DNA from: DAIDKA01 sp036267975
Lineage (GTDB): Bacteria > Pseudomonadota > Gammaproteobacteria > Steroidobacterales > Steroidobacteraceae
DNA: 64,000 nucleotides
Assembly (NCBI GenBank): GCA_036267975.1
Contig: DATAVA010000041.1
Coordinates: 37,644 to 101,643, forward strand
Direction of reading: 5' to 3'
The position numbers and the translations under genes are program-made. Each line of letters opens with the position of its first letter. Within the stretch, counting starts at the first letter, position 1. Positions 44,712-53,091 of this stretch are shown here, piece after piece. Below the pieces are notes generated by a model. It searched no databases, had not been told where the DNA came from, and saw nothing but the letters and a program-made list of their open reading frames with translations.

Positions 44712-44754
44712 TACCGTGCGGTGCGGCCAAATGCCGTGCTTTACCGTGCCGTGT
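44712..44754 (+). promoter_or_regulatory. Helically phased direct repeats, candidate operator
   Basis: CCGTGC occurs at 44714, 44734 and 44744, with a degenerate CCGTGT at 44749. The outer copies are 8-mers TACCGTGC (44712 and 44742). Spacings of 20 and 10 bp put the copies on the same helix face, as in arrays bound by cooperative regulators. The array ends 22 nt before the ATG of the HTH-propeller gene at 44777 and lies in the divergent region shared with the secreted protein gene. Confidence 0.45.
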
Positions 44755-44776
44755 GTTCGTCGGCTTACAATGACGC

Positions 44777-46792
44777 ATGGACCGCGAGCGGCTGGACTCA
44801 TGGAAGAAGATCGCGGCGCACTTCAAGCGTGACGTGACAACGGTGCAGCGCTGGGAGCGCCGCGAGAGCATGCCGGTGCATCGGCACGTGCATGCCAAGC
44901 AGGGCTCGGTGTACGCGTTCCGCGCGGAGCTCGATGCATGGTGGGAAAGCCGACGCGGCAGACTCCCCGATTCGGGCAACGGCGCATCTGAACTCGAGGT
45001 AGTGGCCGATCCGACGGTGCAACGTGGCGGCTTAATGCGCCGAATCAGGCGACCGGTGGGCCTGGCCGCAGCCTTTGCGGCGGTGCTGTTACTCGGCTAC
45101 GCAGTCGTGAGGCTCGCGTATCCGGCGCGTGAGACGTGGCGCAATCCACTCGCGAATGCAACGTTCACGCGCCTAACGGATTGGCCGGGCATCGAGCAGG
45201 CAGTGGAGATCTCACGGGACGGCCGCTGGGCCTCCTTCCTCGCGGATCACGATGGGCACATGGATGCGTGGCTGACCCGGATCGGTAGCGGCAACTATCG
45301 CAACTTGACTCGTGGTGACCACAGCGAGCTCGTCAATCCCTCGATTCGCACGCTCGGCTTCTCGCCCGATGGTGCGTTCGTTACGGTATGGACGCGCAGC
45401 TCCGATGGATCACGCCCCGAAGACATCAAGCTGATGGCAGCCCCGATCGCGGGGGGTGAGCTGCGTGACTTTCTCCGCGACGCCGCAGAAGTTGCCTGGT
45501 CCCATGACGGCAGACAGTTCGTCTATCACACGACCGCGCCCGGCGATCCACTCTTTGTGCGCGATGCCCGCGGTGTGACACGGCCGATCTATGTCGCGCC
45601 TCCGGGCGTGCATTGTCACTTTCCGCTGTGGTCCAAGGACGACGCCTACATCTATTTTGCGCGCGGCGTACCGCCGGACGACTGGGATATCTGGCGTATT
45701 CGGCCCTCGGGAGCAGGGCTGCAGCGCATCACTTTCCACGACTCGCGGGTGAGTCATCCGGTGCTGCTCGATGAGCGCACGCTCCTCTATCTTGCCAGCG
45801 ACCCACAAGGATCGGGCCCATGGCTGTACGCGCTGGATGTCGAGCAGCGTGTGCCTCATCGCATCAGCTTCGGGCTTGAACGCTACACGTCGCTGGCGGC
45901 GAGTGCCGGCGGAACGCGCCTCGTAGCAACCGTCGATGAATCGAAATCGAGCATCTGGAGCGCGCTGCTCGGTCCCGACGCTCACGCGAGCGGTGGCGCC
46001 CGCGCGCCCGCGCCGCTCTCGCTGGTCTCGGCGATGGGGCTCTCGCCGCGCACGGGACCCGGCTACATCCTCTATGTCTCAGCGCGCGCCGGTCGCCAAG
46101 GCATCTGGAGGGCCTCCGACGGCCAGAACCGCGAACTGTGGAGCGACGCCCATTCGATCATCGTGGGTGCTCCCGCCGTTACACGTGATGGCCAACACGT
46201 TGCCTTCACGGTTGTCGATGGCGAGCGGACGATCCTGTACACGATGGACAGCGACGGCACGAAGGTGCGAGCCCTGACACGCACTCTCAAACTGCGCGGC
46301 AATCCCGCCTGGGCCCCCGACGGGCGTTCGATCGTATCGGCCGTGCTGCGCGATGGCGAGCCGTGCCTGATGAGCATTTTTTTGGATAACACGCCGCCGA
46401 GTCTGCTGCTGTCCGAGTACTCGATCGATCCGGTCTGGTCCCCCGATGGCCAATTCTTGCTCTATTCGGGTGCTGACGTGGGGACGACATTTCCCCTTCG
46501 GGCCGTCGCGCGCGATGGCCGGCCCTATCCGATACCGACGCTGATGCTGACCCGCGGCGCCCGGCGTGTCGTTTTCAGTCCAGACGCGCACTCGGTAGTG
46601 CTGCTGCGCGGTGAAGTGGGTCACAAGAACTTCTGGCTGGTGGATCTGCGCACGGGCGCGGAACGCCAGATCACCGACCTCGCGCCGGACATCGCCATCA
46701 GCGACTTCGATCTTTCACGCGACGGCAGCGCAGTCCTGTTCGATCGCATCCAGGAGAGCTCGCGGATTGCGCTCATCGAGCGTGGTGGCTAG
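44777..46792 (+). CDS. HTH - transmembrane - TolB/WD40-propeller one-component regulator
   Basis: 671 aa. Residues 5-60 form a MerR/excisionase-like DNA-binding domain (RLDSWKKIAAHFKRDVTTVQRWERRE...YAFRAELDAWWES). A single hydrophobic helix follows at about 97-113 (LAAAFAAVLLLGYAVVRLA). The rest is a propeller of repeated blades such as AVEISRDGRWASFLAD, TLGFSPDGAFVTVW, PAVTRDGQHVAFTVVDGE and DPVWSPDGQFLLYS. The order (cytoplasmic HTH, one helix, periplasmic propeller) parallels CadC/ToxR-like sensors. Its target may be its own divergent promoter region. It ends in a CTAG overlap with the DUF72 gene. Confidence 0.88.
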   Translation: MDRERLDSWKKIAAHFKRDVTTVQRWERRESMPVHRHVHAKQGSVYAFRAELDAWWESRRGRLPDSGNGASELEVVADPTVQRGGLMRRIRRPVGLAAAFAAVLLLGYAVVRLAYPARETWRNPLANATFTRLTDWPGIEQAVEISRDGRWASFLADHDGHMDAWLTRIGSGNYRNLTRGDHSELVNPSIRTLGFSPDGAFVTVWTRSSDGSRPEDIKLMAAPIAGGELRDFLRDAAEVAWSHDGRQFVYHTTAPGDPLFVRDARGVTRPIYVAPPGVHCHFPLWSKDDAYIYFARGVPPDDWDIWRIRPSGAGLQRITFHDSRVSHPVLLDERTLLYLASDPQGSGPWLYALDVEQRVPHRISFGLERYTSLAASAGGTRLVATVDESKSSIWSALLGPDAHASGGARAPAPLSLVSAMGLSPRTGPGYILYVSARAGRQGIWRASDGQNRELWSDAHSIIVGAPAVTRDGQHVAFTVVDGERTILYTMDSDGTKVRALTRTLKLRGNPAWAPDGRSIVSAVLRDGEPCLMSIFLDNTPPSLLLSEYSIDPVWSPDGQFLLYSGADVGTTFPLRAVARDGRPYPIPTLMLTRGARRVVFSPDAHSVVLLRGEVGHKNFWLVDLRTGAERQITDLAPDIAISDFDLSRDGSAVLFDRIQESSRIALIERGG

Positions 46793-47628
46793 CGCGAGAT
46801 GACACCCTTGCTCCTTCGGCGTCGAGCGAGCAGCGACATCAGCTTCTGGGCCGCGGCCGGGGCGCGCTCCTTTGCGCCATTGATGAAGTAGATGAATACA
46901 TCGCGAGGTGACGCCGCCGTTTTACGGGCCGTGGCGATCCGTGGCAGATCGGTGGGCTCCTTGCCGCTGGCCCACAGCTGTGCGCGCTGCGCCCAATTTT
47001 TCAAGGCCGGCAGCGAATATCCGGTGGGGCATGAGGCAACGCTGCGCCGCAGCCGTGCATAAACGAAGTTCGAGGTCAGGTCGGCACACGCGGGATGTGC
47101 GGCATCATCTTCGTATACCACCGCCACTTCATGTCGGCGTGCGATCTCCAGAAACTCGCTGTTGAGGAAGCTCGCGTGTCGAACCTCGAGTGCATGCCGC
47201 AAGGGCAGGCCACCCGCCGTCGCCGGCAGCAGCGCGAGGAAGCCTTCAATTTCCTTCGGGTCGAACGCCTTCGTATCGGCCAGTTGCCACAGGAGGGGTC
47301 CGAGCTTGGATTGGAGCTCGGTGATGCCACTGGCAAAGAAGCGCTCCATGGCCGTACCCGCGGTGGTCAGGTCCTTGCGCTGGACGATGAAGCGGGGCGC
47401 CTTGATCGAAAATACGAACGACTCGGGAGTTGAGTCGTGCCACTTGGCGAACACCACGGGCTTTTGCAGGCGGTAGAAGGTGCCGTTGATTTCGATCGCG
47501 GTGACGTGCCGGCTCGCGTAGTCGAGTTCGCGATTTTGCCTCACCGCGGCAGGATAGAACGTCTTGCGCCACGGCTCATAGTTCCAGCCGCCAATCCCGA
47601 TCCGGATCGCGCCGTTACGCGCTGGCAT
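46789..47628 (-). CDS. DUF72 family protein
   Basis: 279 aa TIM-barrel protein of the DUF72 (YecE-like) family: IRIGIGGWNYEPWRKTFYP at the N-terminus, AIEINGTFYRLQKP, FVFSIKAPRFIVQRKDL, GPLLWQLADTKAFD and VYARLRRS. The C-terminus has FIYFINGAKERAPAAAQKLM. The biochemical role is unknown; these proteins often sit near DNA-repair genes, and the next upstream gene here is a UdgX glycosylase, 36 nt away on the same strand. Confidence 0.93.
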   Translation of the reverse strand: MPARNGAIRIGIGGWNYEPWRKTFYPAAVRQNRELDYASRHVTAIEINGTFYRLQKPVVFAKWHDSTPESFVFSIKAPRFIVQRKDLTTAGTAMERFFASGITELQSKLGPLLWQLADTKAFDPKEIEGFLALLPATAGGLPLRHALEVRHASFLNSEFLEIARRHEVAVVYEDDAAHPACADLTSNFVYARLRRSVASCPTGYSLPALKNWAQRAQLWASGKEPTDLPRIATARKTAASPRDVFIYFINGAKERAPAAAQKLMSLLARRRRSKGVISR

Positions 47629-47664
47629 GCGCGTGGACCGGCCGGTGAACCCCGAGCTTATCCA

Positions 47665-48273
47665 TCAGCGCTCGCCCTTGCCGAGGGTGCGCGCGCCTCT
47701 AAGATCCTCGATCAGCGTCGCGCGCAATCGGTCGGTGCCCTCGCCCTCGGCGCGCAGGATGGCGGATGGGTGATAGGTGGCAATCACGGTCACGCCTGAA
47801 GCGTGCTGCAGGGACTGGCGTCGCGCCGCATCGATGGTCATGTGCCTGCGCAACACGGCACGCAGGCCGGTGGCGCCCAGTGCCACGATGACCTGCGGCC
47901 TGATGCGCTCGATCTCCAGGTCGAGCCATATGTTGCAGGCCCTGACTTCGCCGGGGTTCGGCTTCTGATGCAGTCGGCGCTTGCCACGCGGCACCCACTT
48001 GAAGTGCTTCACGGCATTGGTCACGAAGACCTCCTCGCGGTTCAGTCCGGCGGCTTCGAGGCAGCGATCGAGTATCCGGCCCGCGGGTCCCACGAAAGGC
48101 CGGCCGCACAGATCCTCCTCATCGCCGGGCTGCTCGCCGACCAGCATGATTCGCGCGTGCTTCGGGCCCTCACCCGCCACGGCCTGGGTGGCATTCTTCC
48201 ACAGGTCGCAGCGCCGGCAGTCCTGCATGGAGTGCGGCACCGGCTCGGCTTTTGGGTCATGTTCGTGAGACAT
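47665..48273 (-). CDS. UdgX-type uracil-DNA glycosylase
   Basis: 202 aa of the family-4-like uracil-DNA glycosylase group. CRRCDLW near residues 19-25 supplies two iron-sulfur cysteines. Motif A is GEQPGDEEDL and the characteristic UdgX loop is GKRRLHQKP with His102, the residue that in mycobacterial UdgX forms a covalent bond to the abasic deoxyribose after uracil removal. VTNAVKHFKWVP before it and the C-terminal ATYHPSAILR fit. The loop is usually KRRIH; here Leu replaces Ile. A GAGGGTG lies just before the ATG. It precedes the DUF72 gene and may be co-transcribed. Confidence 0.9.
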   Translation of the reverse strand: MSHEHDPKAEPVPHSMQDCRRCDLWKNATQAVAGEGPKHARIMLVGEQPGDEEDLCGRPFVGPAGRILDRCLEAAGLNREEVFVTNAVKHFKWVPRGKRRLHQKPNPGEVRACNIWLDLEIERIRPQVIVALGATGLRAVLRRHMTIDAARRQSLQHASGVTVIATYHPSAILRAEGEGTDRLRATLIEDLRGARTLGKGER

Positions 48274-48524
48274 GGCACCCTCAATACTGGGTGCGCCTGC
48301 CTCTTAGCACCTAGTTACGAACGCCGTGGCGATGCGTGGGAAAGTGCCGCTTTCGGGGACAGCAGTCTCAATCGGCGTTATTGGATGGTGGGGGAAAGCG
48401 GTCGTTGACCATTGGCGCAGGCGCCGATAGCCGTACAGCCGCCACACTGACATAACCGAGGGACCCACGGGAGTAGCCTTCAGCTGGAGCAGCACCGCTT
48501 TCGCGCAAGGATCATGGCGCACTT
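48274..48524. other. 251-nt intergenic region upstream of the CheB-CheR-kinase gene
   Basis: It lies between the leftward UdgX gene and the rightward hybrid kinase, so it should contain both promoters. A TTGACC at about 48412 could be a -35, but no good -10 follows at the right distance. No gene is seen. Confidence 0.35.
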
Positions 48525-51500
48525 GTGAATGGTTCCTCTTCCCCTAAGGCCGTCGTAGGTCTCGGCGCCTCGGCCGGCGGCCTGAACGCCTATACCGCGC
48601 TGCTGCGGGCCCTCCCAGCTGACACCGGTATGGCATTTGTCGTCGTGCAACATCTGGCGGCTGATCATCAGAGCTTTCTGAGCGCTTTGCTGATGCGGGT
48701 CACGCAGATGCCGGTCATCGAGGTGCACGACGGCCCCCGCGTCGAGCCCAACACTATCTACGTCATCCCGCCCAATAGAACCTTAACCATGGAGGATGGG
48801 CATCTGGGTCTGAAGGAACGCGCGCCTGGGCTGCATTTCGCTGTCGACATCTTTTTCGAGATGCTCGCCGACACCCATGGCTCCAGGGCCATCGGCGTGA
48901 TCCTATCGGGATCCGGCAGCGATGGCATGAAGGGTGTGCAAGCGATCAAGGCCGCCGGCGGCATCACGTTTGCGCAAGACGGGACCGCCCAGCACTGGAG
49001 CATGCCGCAAAGCGCCGTCAGCACCGGCTGTGTCGATTTTGTCCTGGCGCCGGATGGGATTGCGTCCGAACTGGCCAGGCTCGCCGCAATACCGGAGGTG
49101 GCCTTCAGCAGCGCACCGGTCGAGCCACGTGAGACCCTGGAAGCGGTGCTCGGCGCCCTGCGCCAGCGCTTCAATATTGACTTCTCCGAGTACAAGCAAA
49201 GCACCCTGTACCGGCGCATTCGCCGCCGCATGGCTTTGCGCCGGATGCAAAGCCTCGCGGACTACCGGCAGGCATTACGCGACGACCCGAGCGAGGGCGA
49301 GGCGCTTTGCCAGGATATCCTGATCAATGTCACGAGCTTCTTTCGCGACCCGGAGAGTTTTGCTGCGCTGAGAAACGTAGCCTTTCTGGCGCTGGTGACC
49401 AACTCGGACAGCGAGGACCCGCTGCGTATCTGGGTCGTCGGCTGTTCATCGGGCGAGGAGGCCTACTCGATTGCGATCGCACTGCTCGAATTCATGGAGG
49501 AAAGGGACATTCATCGGCCGGTACGGATCTTTGGCACCGATATCAATCAGCAGATGATCGCCCGGGCGCGCCAGGCCTGGTACCCGAAGAGCAGTGTCGA
49601 ATCCCTGTCGCGCGCGCGCCGCGAGCGCTACTTTGCGGCGGTGGAGGGCGGATACTGCGTGCACAAGGCGGTCCGCGCGCTGTGCACATTCGCCCCGCAC
49701 AATGCAGTCACGGATCCTCCCTTCTCCAAAATGGATCTGGTGAGCTGCCGGAATCTTCTCATTTACTTCCAAGGAGCGCTGCAGCGCAAACTCCTGCCGC
49801 TTCTGCACTTCGCCCTGAAGCCGCACGGCTTCCTGTTCCTGGGCGCCTCAGAGTCCATCAGCAGCTACCGGGACCTGTTTGATCCCGAGGATCAGCACCA
49901 CAAGATCTACCGCGCGCGCCATTCCATTCGTCATCCGACTGATGTCCTGTCACGTTCCTTCGTGTCAGCGCCAGCATCGATAAGTGCGCAAAAGTCGCTC
50001 GTGCCGCGCGCTGGTGCCTTTGACACCCAGCGCATCGCCGATCTGGTGGCACTCAAAACCTATGTGCCGCCGGCAGTGCTTGTGGATGATGAGGGAGACA
50101 TTCTGCATTTTCGCGGGGACGTCGCTCCGTACCTGTCGCAGTCGGATGGCCGTCCGAGTCACAGCGTGTTTAAAGTCGCGCGGGAGGGACTCTTCGCACC
50201 GCTGCGCTCGGCCCTGAATGAGGCGGTCGAGCGCGGCGCGAGCGTTCGGGTCAAAGAAGCCGTGGTGAAGAATGGGGAAGGGCTGACTACGGTCTCAGTT
50301 CACGTGGTGCCGGTGATATTTCCTGCGCCGCGAGCGCCGGCGTACTGGGTGTTCTTTGAGCCAAGCGCGGAAGCCCTGGCGCAGCAGGTGGTGGTGCAGG
50401 CGCGCCGCCTCGAGTCCGAACATGACATTTCACGGCAGATCGCGGTGCTTACGGATGAACTGACGGCTACGCGTGAACATCTCGAGGCGACGATTGAGTC
50501 ACAGGCGATAACGAACGAGGACCTGCAGACCGCGAATGAGGAAGTTCAGTCCGCGAACGAGGAATTGCAGAGCACAAATGAGGAACTCGAGACCTCCAAG
50601 GAAGAAATTGAGTCGAGTAACGAGGAACTCGTAACGGTCAACGACGAGTTGCGGCTACGCAATGAGGAGCTGGATCGAGCGAATGATGATCTCAACAATC
50701 TCCTCGGCAGCGTGCAGATGGCGATCGTCATGGTGTGGCAAGACCTGAGGATCCGGCGTTTTACCCCGCTCGCCCAGACCCTGTTCAACATCCTGCCGGC
50801 TGACGTGGGCCGATCAATCGCGGATATGCAGTACGTTGTCGAAATCGATCAGTTCCCACTGATACTGACTCAGGTCATCAAAGAAGCGCGTGAAGTGGAG
50901 AAACAGGTCAGGAGCCGCGACGGGCGCTATTACCTGCTGCGTGTGCGTCCCTACCGAACTGAAGACGGCATGGTGGATGGGGCGGTCGTCATCCTCATTG
51001 ATATTGATGCTTTGGCGCAGACGCAGGAGAGCCTGCGCAGGCGCGTCGCGGAACTTGCCGCCGTCGATCGCCACAGAAATGAATTCCTTGCCATCCTGGC
51101 CCATGAGCTGCGCAATCCGCTGGCGCCATTGCGCAATGCAGCGCACATACTCAACCGTGCGGCGGCCGACACTGCGGTGGTCGCGAAGGCCCGCGACATG
51201 ATCGACCGACAGGTGCGCCACATGTCGCGCCTGGTGAGCGACCTGCTGGATGCCGCCCGCGCCGAGAATAGACAGATTCGGTTGCAATGTGCTTCGCTGG
51301 ACTTGCGCCTCGCGATCGAGCACGTGGTCGAAACGCTGCGTCCGGTCATCGAAGCGAAGCATCAGACCTTGGAGATGAAGTTGCCGGCCGCCCCGGTATG
51401 GGTGGGCGCGGATTCGATCCGGCTGGAGCAGATCTTTACGAACCTGGTGAACAACGCGAATAAATTCACGCCCACGCGCGGAACGATTGAAATTCGACTC

Positions 51501-52247
51501 GAGGTGGCGGACATCGCGGGCGCGTCAGTCGCCATCACCCAGGTCATTGATAGCGGCGTAGGACTCGACCCGGAATCCATACCGGGCCTGTTCGATCTTT
51601 TCACCCAGGCGGACCGCTCGCTGGCGCACGCGCAGGGTGGCCTCGGAATCGGCCTCAGCCTCGTCAGGACGCTTGTCGAACTGCACGGTGGTCAGGTGAG
51701 CGCGCACAGCGAGGGGTGCGGCCGGGGCAGTGTATTCGAGGTTCGCCTGCCGGTTCATGATCCGGCGCTCGAGGTGGCGGCGCCGGCAGCGAAATCGGAC
51801 GGCGAAGGGCGCCACCTCGACGGGCGATCGCGCCGGGTGTTGATCGTAGAGGACAGTGCGGATATACGCGACAGCACTCATGACGTTCTGGCGCTGTCGG
51901 GATTCGAAGTCTCCGTCGCAGCCTCAGGCAAGGAGGCGCTGGAGAGCGCACCTGGGTTCGCTCCCGATGCCATTCTGCTTGATGTGGGTTTGCCCGATCT
52001 GACGGGCTATGAGGTTGCGCGCCGCTTGCGCGAGAACCCGCAGTTCGCGACGACCACCCTGATTGCCATGACGGGATATGATACCGCGCAGGCCCGCGCC
52101 CAGTCGGCAGCCGCCGGATTCGATCACCATTTCTGCAAGCCCGTTGACCTTGACGAACTGGTGCTGCTGCTGGCCGAGCCGGTCGCACACTTACCCGAGC
52201 AGCCTCCTCGGCGCGGCCCATCGGAATCCTCCGACGTACTGCCGTAG
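48525..52247 (+). CDS. CheB-CheR-PAS-histidine kinase-receiver hybrid protein
   Basis: 1240 aa. Residues 8-190 are a CheB methylesterase domain (Ser16 in GASAGGLNAY, His in QHLAADH, Asp in GSGSDGMKG). Residues about 210-475 are a CheR methyltransferase (YRRIRRRMALRR; VVGCSSGEEAYSIA; SCRNLLIYF). Residues about 630-730 are a long coiled coil with repeated N-E-E-L. A PAS-like domain, a HisKA domain with His860 in LAHELRNPL, an ATPase domain (IFTNLVNNANKF) and a receiver with Asp1153 (LLDVGLPDLTG) follow. All catalytic residues look intact. No chemoreceptor or flagellar genes are nearby. The start is GTG at 48525; no in-frame ATG precedes the CheB motif. Confidence 0.93.
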   Translation: MNGSSSPKAVVGLGASAGGLNAYTALLRALPADTGMAFVVVQHLAADHQSFLSALLMRVTQMPVIEVHDGPRVEPNTIYVIPPNRTLTMEDGHLGLKERAPGLHFAVDIFFEMLADTHGSRAIGVILSGSGSDGMKGVQAIKAAGGITFAQDGTAQHWSMPQSAVSTGCVDFVLAPDGIASELARLAAIPEVAFSSAPVEPRETLEAVLGALRQRFNIDFSEYKQSTLYRRIRRRMALRRMQSLADYRQALRDDPSEGEALCQDILINVTSFFRDPESFAALRNVAFLALVTNSDSEDPLRIWVVGCSSGEEAYSIAIALLEFMEERDIHRPVRIFGTDINQQMIARARQAWYPKSSVESLSRARRERYFAAVEGGYCVHKAVRALCTFAPHNAVTDPPFSKMDLVSCRNLLIYFQGALQRKLLPLLHFALKPHGFLFLGASESISSYRDLFDPEDQHHKIYRARHSIRHPTDVLSRSFVSAPASISAQKSLVPRAGAFDTQRIADLVALKTYVPPAVLVDDEGDILHFRGDVAPYLSQSDGRPSHSVFKVAREGLFAPLRSALNEAVERGASVRVKEAVVKNGEGLTTVSVHVVPVIFPAPRAPAYWVFFEPSAEALAQQVVVQARRLESEHDISRQIAVLTDELTATREHLEATIESQAITNEDLQTANEEVQSANEELQSTNEELETSKEEIESSNEELVTVNDELRLRNEELDRANDDLNNLLGSVQMAIVMVWQDLRIRRFTPLAQTLFNILPADVGRSIADMQYVVEIDQFPLILTQVIKEAREVEKQVRSRDGRYYLLRVRPYRTEDGMVDGAVVILIDIDALAQTQESLRRRVAELAAVDRHRNEFLAILAHELRNPLAPLRNAAHILNRAAADTAVVAKARDMIDRQVRHMSRLVSDLLDAARAENRQIRLQCASLDLRLAIEHVVETLRPVIEAKHQTLEMKLPAAPVWVGADSIRLEQIFTNLVNNANKFTPTRGTIEIRLEVADIAGASVAITQVIDSGVGLDPESIPGLFDLFTQADRSLAHAQGGLGIGLSLVRTLVELHGGQVSAHSEGCGRGSVFEVRLPVHDPALEVAAPAAKSDGEGRHLDGRSRRVLIVEDSADIRDSTHDVLALSGFEVSVAASGKEALESAPGFAPDAILLDVGLPDLTGYEVARRLRENPQFATTTLIAMTGYDTAQARAQSAAAGFDHHFCKPVDLDELVLLLAEPVAHLPEQPPRRGPSESSDVLP

Positions 52248-52331
52248 TGATTGACTCACTTCCAGTTGCAGGGCAATGGCGTAGCGTGCCTGACCGGATG
52301 CTCGCAACCCTCGACCTCCACGGAGAATGCC

Positions 52332-52967
52332 ATGTCTGCTATCGAGACCATCCTCAACGCAGTCGCCCCCCGCGAGAACGAACACGCGCACCGCGAAGCG
52401 CGCGCCAAGGCCAAGGCGGTCGCTCGCGAAGGAGACTGGCTGGCCATCATTCTGCAACATCATGAAGCGATCGAAGCCGCCTTCGTGGCTGCCAAGTCCG
52501 CGGCGACGGCCGAGGCGCAGAAGAGCGCCCACAAGCGCCTGGGCGTCCTGCTCACTGGACATTCAAACGCCGAAGAATCGGTGATCTACCCGGCGATGGC
52601 GCGCGCAAACAGCCAGGAACATGCCACGAAGGCCTATTCCGAGCAGGCCACGGCGAAAACCGAAATGGCCTTGCTTGAATCGCTTGTGCCCATGAGCCGG
52701 GAATACCTGGAAAGGCTGGAGCACATTCGGGATGCGGTCGCTCATCACGTGTACGAGGAAGAAAATCAGTGGTTCCTGGACCTGAAGGCGAACGTCTCAG
52801 AACCGGAACAGGCCACCCTGGGTCGACGCTACCAGGAGGAGTTTGACCGCTATGTGGGCCGTGAACCGCACGCTGACCCGTATGAACCAGCAGACCCCGT
52901 GGAAGGCGTGACGAGGCAGCATCGGGTCGCGGATTCCTTTGCGCGTCCCGCAGTCCCGCGTGACTGA
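52332..52967 (+). CDS. Hemerythrin HHE-domain protein
   Basis: 211 aa. A cytoplasmic four-helix HHE domain binds a di-iron centre: ILQHHEAIEAAF, LTGHSNAEESVIYPAM, EHIRDAVAHHVYEEENQWF supply the His and Glu ligands. The C-terminal 50 residues are polar and probably flexible (HADPYEPADPVEG). The ATG at 52332 has a GGAGA at 6 nt. HHE proteins sense or store O2/NO or act in iron repair; the specific role is not shown. It follows the hybrid kinase gene by 84 nt. Confidence 0.9.
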   Translation: MSAIETILNAVAPRENEHAHREARAKAKAVAREGDWLAIILQHHEAIEAAFVAAKSAATAEAQKSAHKRLGVLLTGHSNAEESVIYPAMARANSQEHATKAYSEQATAKTEMALLESLVPMSREYLERLEHIRDAVAHHVYEEENQWFLDLKANVSEPEQATLGRRYQEEFDRYVGREPHADPYEPADPVEGVTRQHRVADSFARPAVPRD

Positions 52968-53091
52968 GAGGTGCAAAGGTGGCGAAAGAGCGCCGAGCAC
53001 ACGCCTGACGGCGCGGAGCCCTCGTGCGCAGGTTGTCGCCACCGGATCCAGTCTATAAGGTGGATCAGGTTCTCCACGAATTGGATTGAAA

